Source: Hevea brasiliensis
Taxonomy: Eukaryota; Streptophyta; Magnoliopsida; Malpighiales; Euphorbiaceae
Assembly: GCF_030052815.1 (NCBI RefSeq)
Contig: NC_079499.1
Coordinates: 101,280,480-101,344,479, forward strand
DNA length: 64,000 nucleotides
Reading direction: 5' to 3'
Both the position numbers and the translations under genes were made by a program. Numbering within the stretch: position 1 is the stretch's first letter; every line of letters begins with the position of its first letter. This document shows, in pieces, positions 25,401-37,600 of the stretch. The notes below the pieces were generated by a model that did no database searches, was not told the origin of the DNA, and saw only the letters and a program-made list of their open reading frames with translations.

Positions 25401-27321
25401 ACTCTACCCGAGTTCGAATCTTATTAATATTTTAAAATTTAAATGTATGCCAAATCTAATTAAAATTTATTATTAATATCTGAATCCATTTTAAATTCAA
25501 TTATTGTTACTCGAAAAATATTAAAACCCATTTAATTTTATATATTTTAATTAATAGTCTACGTAAAAATTTATTTTATTATTAATAATTTATATTTAAA
25601 AAATTTAATAATTTCATAAAATATTTAAATTCTATTTTATATAAAACAAAAATATAAAATTTATAAATATTATTATAAAAAATATATTTTGTATTTAATT
25701 AAATATTTATATAAACATGTTCGGATAATAAATACTTAACATATAAAATCTAAATCCAATCCAAATCTGTCATAGATATTTTTTTCAAGCCTAAATCTGT
25801 CTCAAACCCTATCATGCTCATCCAAATCTTTTCTATTACTCGATGCATTAGACACTCATAAAAACTTATACTATTGCTATTCCTAATAATACATACTTTC
25901 ATATCTTGAAAAAAAAAAAATCTTTTTAAAGACATACTTATCAATATCCACATATTAAAAATTAATAATCATATTATGCTCTCTAGCTTAATCGAATCAT
26001 AAATTATTAAAAAGAGATTAATTAATTTAATTATAATTTTATCAATTATATTAATCTGTTGGATGGACACAATATTTTCATTGTAATAAAAAGTTTGAAA
26101 TGAAATTTATTATTATTTAATTTGGCCAAATTAGGAAGTGCTTCTGCGCTTAACAAGCCAAGAGTGATATGATTCAAAGATTCATGATCTTTATGTTATT
26201 CTTAATTATCTCTTGCAATCGTCTAAGTTCAGCCCAAATAACGAAAGAAAGACTCTTAATTAAATAGGCTACCAAAAATCAGTCAGACTCAAGACCAATT
26301 TTGATTTAAACATAATATTTAAATTTTTCTAATAAATTAGCCCTTTTCTCTGCCTTGAGTAATTTCCACGTTTTTCCACCCACCTCCTCCCCTTTTTTTT
26401 TTTAACTGAAAAATATATATATATTTTTTTAATTATTATGGCAATCGTCAAAAGCAATAGTCATAGGCATCAATTGACCCAATAAATTTATAAAATTTTT
26501 ATAAATTATATACATAAATTATGAAAATTTTCATTACAAATTATTAATGACCGATAGTAATTAATAATAAAATATAACAATTCAATTAATTTTTTAAAAA
26601 TAATTATATAAAAGTTAATATACTATTAAATAAAGAAAAATTAAAAAGTTTTTCCTATATATTTATGTGAAATTTTAAGTCAATTGAAATAAAAAAAATT
26701 CTTAATTAATATTATATTTCAAAAAAGCCTGAATTATTTTAATACTACTTTTTATCTTATTATTAATTTCATATTCATAACAACCACAACTTTTTTTTTT
26801 CTCTCATCTCTTTATTTTATTCTTTTTTATTATTTATCAATTAACTTTGTTTTTTTTTTCTTTCTTAAAAATAACAATATAATTATTTTGAATATAGATG
26901 ATATATTTGAAATAAAAGAGATATAATGATAATTTAGATTTATTTTTTTTTCTTGTTAGTTTATTATTTTATATTTTTTTTTCATTTGAATTGAGTAAAA
27001 TAAAATTTTTTTATCCCCATTGATTCAAATTCCTGTCTCTGCCCCTAATTAGAATAGATTCAAGCTTAAGTAAGCTCCATATTATTTTAGGGACTCTGAC
27101 TTCTAGCATTCACTTTCCCCTTTCAATTCAATTCAAAATTGTAATAGTGATTTCAAAATTAATTTTGTACATTATATTCAATTTATTTTCCTGATTGAAT
27201 GTTTGAAAAGTTATTGATAAGGTTTCAAGAGAAAACTCAAGTTGGATTAAGAGAACAAACCATAGAGCAATAAAAACTCCATGCTCAACTAAGCTTCAAA
27301 GCTAAATAAAGAAAAGTTATA
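22491..27321. other. Gene-free A/T-rich region
   Basis: No gene is recognised. A less A/T-rich island at about 24470-24840 contains a perfect palindromic G-box (GCCACGTGGC, 24512-24521), a (GA)n run near 24600-24616 and 'cggaccgttggattgat', a phrase typical of plant promoters. No gene follows it on either strand. The ORFs at 25750-25953 and 27289-27480 are A/T-driven and unsupported. Confidence 0.5.
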
Positions 27322-27899
27322 GACCCGTTTATTTGTGAAAAGCTGAAGAAAATTGAAAAATAGAATTTTATGTTTACGTGTATAGGCTTTTAAATTGGAG
27401 AAATGAAAAGTTAATTTTTTAATTTTTAAAAATTTAATTAAAATTTGAAAAATATCTTTAAGTTGTTTTTCACTATTCATTTATAAACAAAATTCTATTT
27501 TACAATTGTTTTTCACGTAGAAAGTAGTGAATATTTTTTTTTTATAACTAAAGTTGAACTATATATTTTTTATATCTAAAATTGAATAATTATTTAAGAA
27601 AATATTTATTTACGATGATACAAAATTAATAATATTATTATAAAATAAATAAATAATACATATTAAAAATTTTAAAATAAAATAAAATTTTAAATATGTT
27701 TAACAATGATTTATTTTTTTAAATTATAAAAGATATGAATAATTTTTATTTTATTTTTTTAATTAGAAAATCATTTTTAATTATTTGTAGATGAATATGT
27801 TTTTCATATTTTTCTTATTTTTTATAAAAAAAATAAAAATAAAATAAAAATATTCTTAAAAATAAAAAATATATATATATTTCCACATGTAAACAGACT
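27322..27899. mobile_element. Possible MITE with ~20-bp imperfect terminal inverted repeats
   Basis: The left end GACCCGTTTATTTGTGAAAA and the reverse complement of the right end CAGTCTGTTTACATGTGGAA share the core GTTTAYWTGTG. The interior is A/T-rich and non-coding, and the length of about 580 bp suits a MITE. I could not fix a target-site duplication, so the superfamily is open. Confidence 0.4.
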
Positions 27900-30645
27900 G
27901 CATGGCGCATGCGTTTGAATAGAGTTAGAAAACCATGCGTTCATATTTGCCTGAAACAGTCTTCTAAGTTGTCCTAATATGGGCTTTGTCATGTCTCAAT
28001 TTTTGGATTTTTTCATCAATACTAACTCCAACATTAATGCGAAACTGACTCTTTGTCTACTAAATTCGGTGACCAATATTAATATTAATAAATAATAACA
28101 ATAGCCATATTTGTGAAGACCCACAAATATGTAAAGCTCCAAATTTTTTCATGGTCTCTGCAAATGAATTAACTTCCCTCTCCTCTACTGCAAGTTATAA
28201 TATTGAGCTTAATTACACGATAAAATGTTTGACTTTTGCTTCCTCCATAGTTTGTTTATCAGATGTGGTGATGTTTCAACTTGCAGTGGTTTATGCTATT
28301 CATGTACAAGGATGTTTATTTTTCTAGTATAACAAACAAAACATAACCCTTTCTTGCACTAAGTGTAAAATCAAGTGACTTTGCCTTTTTAACCTTTTTA
28401 AAACTTGTCTAGCAATACCCTGCAATATTTTGTAATGCTTGTGAAATAAATCTATAATTTATTTAATTATTAGTTATACGCAGTATACATACATCATATC
28501 GTATAACTATATGGATTCGCTTTTCGTATTATAAAGAGTGTTCACTTTTTTTTTAGAGAGATATTAAGAGTATTGTAAAATCTTTGAGGGAGCAAATTAA
28601 GAGGGTATTGGGTTTCGCTATTTACTTTTAATTTTTAACTTAAAATATATTTTTTAACATATAAGTCAAATTAAAAATAAGTAATTAATTATCTAGTAAA
28701 ATTATTTAAAAATAACTTTTAAATAGTTTAAGTGTTTAGTTAAAAGATATTTAAAAATAATTGAATTTATTGAAATTAATAAAAAATATATATGTAATTA
28801 AGCATTATAGTATGTTAAAATGAGAATGATGTTGATATTTTTAAAAATTATTAGAATAATATAATTTTTTATTTGATTAAAGAATAATTTTAAAATAAAT
28901 AGATAAATCATAAATAAGATATACTTACTTATAACTTCTAACTTATTTTAATTAATTTTTTTAACTTAATTATAGTCAAATTAAACTATAATTTACTTAC
29001 AACTTTCTACTTATAAGTAAATTTGACCGACTTATAAGTCAAACTAAACACGTTCTTAGTATATTAATTAGCTAGCATTCATGTTGTTAATTTTCTTTTG
29101 TTGTTTTGTTTAGAAATTAAAATTCCCATTCTCTAAATATATTCCCTAAATCAGAATTTCTACAAGACCACTCATAAGAATATTTTTCTCCTATTTTTTT
29201 TTTTGGTGGTTTCTTCTCTGGTGTTATGCTTCTCCATCCATTTAGAATCCATACAAAGAAAAAGATGGACAAGAGTTACACTTCAATATTAGCTGTATAT
29301 CTAAAGATAATTAAATGAAATACATATATAAAGTATATTATTTATTTTATATTTATAAAAAAATAAAACTTTTGGAATGGAATGCACACATGTATTATAA
29401 TATCAAAGTTAGGAAAATCACATCAATAATTTATGGAATCATAATTTTTCAATGTTCCATGGCAATTATGCTTATTCGATTTTTAAAAGTTAGAGAACTA
29501 TTATATAATATTACCATATACTATAAAAATATAATTAATAAATGGTTTTTTCAATTTTAAAAAATCTTCTGGTAATTTCCTTCCTCTCTCTTACAAAAAA
29601 TCATTTCATTCCTTTAAGATATTCACACCGCAAGTTTAAGAAAAATATAATTTTTTTTGCCTCAACTCGACTCACTATAAACTTAAAACACAAATTATAT
29701 GATTAAATTTACCTATTAAATACATTAATTTTATATATTTATATTTTAAATTCATAATAGATAGAGTCTAGGCAAAAATTAAAAAAAAAAAATAAGTGGG
29801 AGCTAGACCTGCCTTTTTGGGACAAGAAATTTGATGAATTTGACATGAAATGTGTGAAAGCAATGATTGAGCTTAAACCTTCAACATAATATATAGTCTA
29901 GTAAAGTTTGAGAGTGATGAATGAAATTGACACAAATAGAATTATTAATTAACTACAGAATATGCTTAAAAAAAAAAAAAAGAACAAACAAGTGATCTAA
30001 GATCAACCCTCCAATCTAACCGACAAAAGTAATATTAATTAAGAACATTGATTGTTTTTGGCAAAGATATTTGCAGTCACACAGGAGGAAGCATGCATAA
30101 GGCGACCATTTTTTAATTCAAGTGGGCTCCTGGACTTGGTCATCGTCCTGGTCCTGCTGCTAGCGTGGGTTTGGGGTCTAGCAATTTAAAAGTTTTTAAG
30201 GGGGAGTGAGGTCTCACAACAAGATTTTGGGCAGTTGGCTTGACTTGCACTCCGTTTCTTCAGCACTTGATCCTCATCCTTGTGCCTTCCCAAACAAATT
30301 TTGTTGACAATCTCTTGGGCCAGCCGACCGACAAGATTCATCCAAGAAGCCCAAATGGCTTATACGGGATCAAAATTCATGGACTTATCAAGCCCAAATG
30401 GTTAATCATTGGGGCTCATCGGTTTCTATTTTTCTTTTTGTTTTTTTTCCAATAGGCATATGCATCAATAAGAAATAGATATCCCAACACGTTTCACCAA
30501 TGCAACCACGCGTCCTCTAGCCATGCGAAAACATTTGAATCAGCAAAATTACTACGCTTTTGCTTTATAATAGGTATCACTCTGTCTGTCTGTGCGTGTG
30601 TCTGTGAGAGAGAGAGATGTCTTAAGAGAAGCAGCTGGTTACGCC
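27900..30645. other. Gene-free region upstream of the SDH2 pseudogene
   Basis: This is mostly A/T-rich. A block at about 28600-29060 has a MITE-like feel ('acttataagtcaaa' near both ends) but no clear target duplication. The segment 30050-30600 has more balanced composition and a (TCTG)/(GA) microsatellite near 30583-30618. It may be the former promoter and leader of the pseudogene. Confidence 0.4.
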
Positions 30646-31807
30646 ATGGCTACAACAAGGTAGGCCGTTTGCTTGGGAAAGAAAATCAAGACTTTCCCAT
30701 ACTAGAAGGCCGCCCTGTGGGACAACAACATGCTCAACAATCCGTCGAAACTTACGAAACGGTGAAAAATAGCATCAAGAAGCTCATCAAGGAGTTCAGG
30801 ATATATAGATGGAACCCTGACAATCCCAACAACAAACCCTTTCTCCAATCCTATGGCATAGACCTCTCTGGCAGTGGCCCCGTGGTGTATATGCATAATT
30901 TTCTCTAATTTCTTGGATTTTTTTTTCATTGATTAGATGGTTTATAAGTTCTGAAAATATTATGCTTTATATGGTGTAGGTTTTGGATGCATTGCAGAAG
31001 ATAAAGGCAGAGGATGATTCGAGCTTGCGCTACAGGAGGTCATGCTGAGAAGGGATATGTGGGTCGTGCTATGAACATCGATGGGACTAATACAGTGGCA
31101 TGCCTCACGCCCATTGATGCCGACACTAGCAAGCCCACCATTATCACCCCTCTCCCACACATGTTTGTGATCAAAGACCTTGTGGTTGATCTCACTCATT
31201 TCTACAATCAATACAGGTGAGATTCTCTGATCTTTGATTTATGATATGAATATTCTAGCTAAGTAACAGTTGTTAATTTGAAAAAAGAGGTCAATCGAGC
31301 CATGGTTGAAGCAAGAAAGAAACCTGACGATGGAAAAGAATACAAGCAATCACCTAAAGACAGTTTGGAAAAAAAAAAATCACCTAAAGACAGAAATAAG
31401 CTTAATGGGCTTTATGAGTGTATTCTGTGTGCTTGTTGCAGTGCTTCTTGCCCTTACCCCCGGTGGAACCCTGAGAAATTCCTTGGACCTGCCACTTTGC
31501 TCCATGCTTATCGATAAATTTCTGGAAGGTATGTAATATTATTAATTAATTATAACATTTTCATGCTTAATTGGGCATAAGAGAAGTCATAAGATAGATT
31601 ATATGTGGCAGCCGGGATGAATTTAGGGATGAAAGGCTGCAAGCATAAGCATTGACAGAGGATATGTCGAGATTATACAAATGCAGGACTATAAAGAACT
31701 GCATAGCTTCCTGCCCCAAAAGCCTGAATCATGCAGATGCAATTCATAAAATGAAGACCATGCATTTGGTTTCTCAGCCTGTGGAGAAGTTGGAAGCCCA
31801 TGATTAA
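30646..31807 (+). pseudogene. Decayed succinate dehydrogenase iron-sulfur subunit, SDH2-3-like
   Basis: Four exon-like blocks (about 30669-30884, 30980-31216, 31290-31528 and 31612-31807) align in order with complex II subunit B, separated by GT-AG introns. Recognisable motifs are [26 protein letters not shown], the [2Fe-2S] remnant [35 protein letters not shown], the [4Fe-4S] motif CILCACC and the tail TIKNCIASCPKSLN. Breaks are: a TAG soon after the ATG at 30646; TGA at 31046-31048, replacing the Arg of the CREGIC motif; a frameshift just after GSC; a one-base frameshift after SIEPWLK; TAA at 31515-31517 in the Trp position; and TAA at 31646-31648. Introns are kept, so it arose by DNA duplication rather than retroposition. 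The wording is closer to the seed-expressed SDH2-3 form than to SDH2-1/2 (from memory). Confidence 0.88.
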
Positions 31808-34480
31808 TGCATATCTATTCCTTAATACAATTGTGCTTTGTTATATATAGCCCGAGAATTAGGGGTGTTGATATATTGTAATTTATGTCGTTGAATAATA
31901 ATTCATTTTTTGTACAATTTATATTTTATACTTGTTATTTATTTATTTTTCATAGTAAAATAAGTCAAAATATATAATTTTATTAATATAGGACTTCAAA
32001 ATAATTATTTATAGATAACATTTTTTTATAAAAATTAAGAAATTTATTTAAATCAAATAAGTTTAATACTGAAATTAAATCAATATGTTATTAGGAAATG
32101 GATGGACGAGACCCAAAATTGAAATGGGCTTGGACTGGATTGGAATTATAGGCTCTTTTAAATCTTCTCTCTCTCTCTCTCCCATAACAAAGAAATTAGG
32201 TATAAAATTCAGTTTCACCCCTAAACTTGTTGGCTTTGTTCAATATTATGCAGTTTGAGATTTTAAATCATTGACACAACACAAACTTCTAATTTTCTCA
32301 GTTTATTAAATTATAAAAATAGATATGGGAGTCGTTTTCATTGTATATATATTATAGAAATTAAATATTTAATTATATAACATATAAAATTAATTTATAT
32401 ATATAATATATAAATATATGAAGGAAAAATATTAGCTTTGTTCAAATTATCATTTATTATTTATAGTATTTACAATTATATTTTTTAATATTTAATTTAA
32501 TTTTTAAATTTATATAAATTTAAAATTTTTAAGACTTAAAATTTAATTAGAGTTTATATAAATCTAAAATTCTTAATCCTACTCTACTTAATTAAATTTT
32601 AATTATTATATAATTTTAAATAAAATTTTATAAAAATATATTCATAATATAAGAAGGTATTTATATAAATAAGTTTTTTTAATAAATTCTAATAAATTTT
32701 TATTTTTATCTTCTAATTATTTAGGTAAAATTATTTAATATAATTATATTTGAATTTATGTATAAGAATAAGAAAAAAAATTAATTTTTATTAGCTAAAT
32801 ATATGATTTTTTTTATTAATATTTTTAAACTTTTTATTTAATTTAATTTCTTATACATTCATTGAAAAAATATTTCATATAAAATAAATTTATATATTTT
32901 TTAATTATAGATATATTTTTAAAATTTTTAATTATTATATTAATATATAAATTAATTCCACTTAAAATTTAATTTATAAATCTTATGTAAATATTACTAA
33001 TTGATATATATATATTACATATTAAAATTACGTCAATTCAAAAGTTTTAAATAATATATAATTATATACAAAGTATAAAAAATAAATTATATATATGAGA
33101 AAAAATATTTAATTATAAAATTAATATAATTATAAGATAATTATAATTTATAATATTGATATTTTATTTTAAAATGATATATTATTAAAAATTTAAAAAT
33201 GTTAATGTTTGTATATATAGAAAAAATAATATTTTTTAAGTTTTATTCTAACTTGATAAATAATAAATATAAATAAAAAGAATTAAAAATTGAATATAAA
33301 ATTATTATTTTAATTTAATAAATTTATATTTAAATATAAACATAAATTAATAATTTGATTAAAAAATGTTATAATTTTCATATAAACGTAAACACGACAT
33401 CATTTAATAGAATTTTTTTATATGAATTTAATAATTTTTTTTATTAAAATTTGATGTTTACTCCTAAAAAAAAATTATAAAAATTTTAATTTAAAAATAC
33501 ATTATAAGTTAGTTTGACAAAATATTTTACTCTAAACCAAATAATTATATATACATTTTTTACTGTAATTATTTTAATTAAAAATAATAATATATTAACA
33601 TTAATGTTTTTTTATTGTATTACCATCTACTTTTTTATTCTGTATAATAAGTAACATTTTAGTTATTAATTTATTATTTATAAATAATTTATTAGTCTTA
33701 ATATATTTTTTAATTTTATTTTTAAATTTTTTTTCATATTATAAAAAAATATAAAATTATGTAAAATATTATATATCAAATGAAAATTAATAATATTGAT
33801 ATTTATAAATATGAATGTACATAATTAATTTTGTCAAATAAAATTTAAAAATTAAAATAAAAATAACTAAAAATAAAAAAATTAACATTATATGAAATTA
33901 TATCAAATTAAATTTATTTTACTATTATATGTATAAACTCTTAAATAATTTTAGAAAATGTTTAGATTTTTTATGTTAATTATATTTGTTTTATAAAAAT
34001 TATAAAATGGTAAAAAACTAATTAGTCTTAATAAGTTCAATACTTATAAACTAATAAAATAATAAATAATTAGAGTTATATATTTATAAAATACTTACAA
34101 TTATAAAATTATATTATAATAATAAAATTTTCATTATAAATTATACCTTTATAATTTCTTACTTTTATTAATATACCTTCAGTTACTTAATTTGAAAATA
34201 ATAAATACATATATAACATAAATATCACAAAAAATAAAAATTATTATATTATCATAATAATAATTAATATATTATAATAATATTATATTATATAAAAAAT
34301 TAATAAAAAAATAATATTTAAAAATATTAAATTATAAGTAAATACGAGTATAAAAAAAAGTGTAATGCAGTTTAAAAAAACTAGTTATATTAAAATTATA
34401 TATAATGTAATTTTAATTTAGGCCATATTGAACAATGCCAAGAAGTTCAGGGTTCTAATTGAACTTTATGAATAAATTAT
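31808..34480. other. Extremely A/T-rich block without genes
   Basis: From about 31860 to 34400 the sequence is almost wholly A and T, with long runs of TAAATAT-like words and no ORF over 60 codons. It separates the SDH2 pseudogene from HCC2. A short (CT)n run lies near 32164-32183. No repeat ends or unit period are evident by eye. Confidence 0.6.
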
Positions 34481-34663
34481 TGAAAAATTTCCCAAATCTT
34501 AAATGGGTATTTCGTTTTACAGACAGTGCGTGGGCACCAAGGCTGAAACCGGTGCTTGGGCATCAAGGCTAAAATTTCTCCCAGACTATCAGGTTTGAAT
34601 CCAATGGGTTTATGTTCCGGAAGCCGATTTCTGATAAACCCATGAAAGCTTTCTCTGGAAATC

Positions 34664-37600
34664 ATGCCCATTTCTCGGTTTCTTTTCCTTTCCTCCAAAC
34701 ATCAACTAAGGCAGTCCCTCAATCTGCTTCAGAGGTTCTACTCTTAAACCCTTTAATCCCCGTTTATTGGTTCTTCATCTTTTCTTGTTCTAGTTAATGA
34801 CAAGCTTTAATCAATTTATGCAGACATATAGGCTTTACTTTCAGTTTCTACTTTTTATAAAGTTTCTTCGAATTAATTTCATTTTTTTATTTTAATTACC
34901 TTTGCAGTTTTTCTTTTTTTTGAATGTGCTTGCTGTTTGGTTATTCATTCTCTTTGTGTTGTTGGGGCATTTGGGTCAACTTTAAACGAGTTGTAAATGT
35001 TGTAGGTTTGGTTCATCTAAAAGGATTCAATCTCGTAGCCATACGAAATCTACAGAACATAGACGAGTAAAGCCAGAGGCTCGTCCTTTACCTGTAAAGC
35101 GTGTAGAAACACAGGCTCCTCGCATGTGGGGTACTCTTGTCATTGTATGCTGCCTTAGCTTCCTTACTTTCACTGGTTGTTATGTGACCGTTCTCAATTC
35201 AATGTGCCATTCCTGGATACTGGAGTGCAGTCAATTTTGAGCAATTTTCTTTCTTTTTGCTTAAAAGGATGACTCTGCATTAGAAATTATTAGATTGTAA
35301 GTTTTTGTACTTCTACTTATATATATATATTTTTTTTAAATTTCAGCCAGTTGCTGTATTTGCTGGACTGGCAGCTTTGGTGTATTCGAATGATCAGAGG
35401 AGAGCAATTCCAAAAGGTACTTCTTATGTTCCAATATTGCATGACTGCATATAGTGGGTTAGGAGTTGTGATCCATTAAATTAATGGGTGAGATTGGATA
35501 GTGTTCTTAATATTTGAACTGATTTCTTTCTTGTTTTATTCCATGGTTTGAGATTGAATATTCTAGTTCTTTTTCACGTATGTCAGGTGGGGAAATTTTG
35601 AGAAATTATTCATGGTCACTTTAATTGGGAATGGAAATATTTAGTTTGCATCCTTTTATTCATAAGCAGCTTGCTTCATTGACTCTAATTTGTCATTCTA
35701 ACATTCTCTTGTTCCTTTGTAATTGAAATTTGTCTTAAAACCTGTTAACTTATTCATGATCTTCGATAGACATAGTTGTGACCTTTGTAGGTTCAAATTT
35801 TAAATTATCATGAATCATGATCATGATGCAGAAAAAAAATTGTAGCATAGATAATTCAAATTCTTCCTCTTAGACTGCAGATTGATGATTGCTTCCTTTG
35901 TTACCTTTTAACAAATTTGAGATGTGAAGTTGTGAATGTTGAGCTAGGCATTGTCTGTTGATTGGATCACTGATTTAATTTATTTTTTATTTGCTTTGTG
36001 TTGGGTATAAATTCCACATCGGGAAAATATAAACATAAAAGGGTAAATAAGTAGTTAGATTACAACATTGACTTGGCTAGTCATTTTGATGTGTAAAACA
36101 ATCTAATCACTTATATAAGCCTGAATTAAAATGAATTAAATTGTGATTTGACCAACACTCTCTCTGAATTTAACATGGTATATAGCTTGGAATGGTTGTA
36201 GGTTTAGCTGCCCATAAGACTGATAATTGGGCCTGTATTGAGTTAAAAATACAAACTAATTGTCAAGTGACAGTCATGTGGTTGCACTTGAGAGGGGATT
36301 GTTGAGATTATAAATCCCACATCGGAAAAGTATAAATATAAAAAGGTAAATATAAGTGGTTAGATTGCAACATTGACTTGGTTAGTCATTTTAATGTGTA
36401 AAGTAATGTAATTACTTATATAACCCCGAATTAAAATGAATTAAATTGTAATTTGATTAACACTCTTTCTGAATTTAACACTTTGTTCTTTTGTTAGTTG
36501 ACTGGTCAAGTGTTGTTCTTACAACCAATTGCTTTGACAAATTATACATGTTCTTAACATGAAAGAAACAAAGCACATTTTCCAAGTTGTATTTTCACCT
36601 GAAGTGGCAGAATTGTGTCTTTTGTGTGTATCAATTTTATCTAAATTTGATAGCTTGAATTTCCATCAAACTTCAAGACTTCAATGAAAATTTTGATGAA
36701 TAAATGATACAATTATAGTTCTCCTTTACCTTTAGGTGTTTATTTGACAATAAAACAATTAACAATGGTTAACCAAATGATTAACAATTATTAGCAACTA
36801 ACCATCAACCAAAGTTATTAAAGGCTTGATTGCAAGTATGAACCTTTTAGAGTTGAGGGAAAAAGAAATATAATTTGCTAGAAAACAAAAATTAACATCA
36901 TACATTTCTCAGACAACTACTACATAAGACAACCAATTTGTCCTCAATACTCCCTTCTTTTCGATTAATAAGCATGTGTTTCAGATAGGATATCTTATGG
37001 ATTTATTATTGCTAGACCGACTAGAATCCATATTCAATACAAGCACAAAGGGCTTAAAGAAAAAACAGGAGAAGACAACATATTGGAACTCAAAATTGAG
37101 ACTGAGAATATAATGTGAAACTCCATATTGGTAAGGGACAACGATATTCTAGGTTTTTCAGAATTCAGTAGGAGAGGGAAAAAAAAAAAAAAAAAGAAAG
37201 AAGAAATAGTTGAGCTAAAGGGTAGAAAACCTAGCACAATAGATGGGAAGTGTTGATGAGGAAGAAGGAGAGGATAATGGGAGAAACACAAAAAAAAAAA
37301 GAAAAGAGAAAGTTGGGGGGTGGCGGTGGGGGGGCGGTTGGGGGGTGTGGGGGGGGGGGGGGTGGGGCGGAGAGAGAGAGAGAGACCTACCGATTAAAGG
37401 GTAGAGACAAGATTGGTTAGAGGATTTTCCAGAAGCTCTATTGGAGCATCTTCTTATTACTCTCTCCTTTTTTCTTTCTTTTTTTTTTTTTTTTGTTGCT
37501 TTGATGTTATTTTCAACTAAAAATGTGGCAACACGTATTTATTATTTGACTTTGTTATTCTTTTTAGTTGCTTTCAGTATAATTGGGTATATTACAGTGC

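Noticed and set aside
28600..29060. Possible MITE with 'acttataagtcaaa' blocks
   Set aside because: The ends do not match well and no target duplication could be fixed.
34612..34797. Alternative start for HCC2 at 34612
   Set aside because: That frame cannot be joined in phase to exon 2. The ATG at 34664 joins in phase and gives an N-terminus resembling known HCC2.
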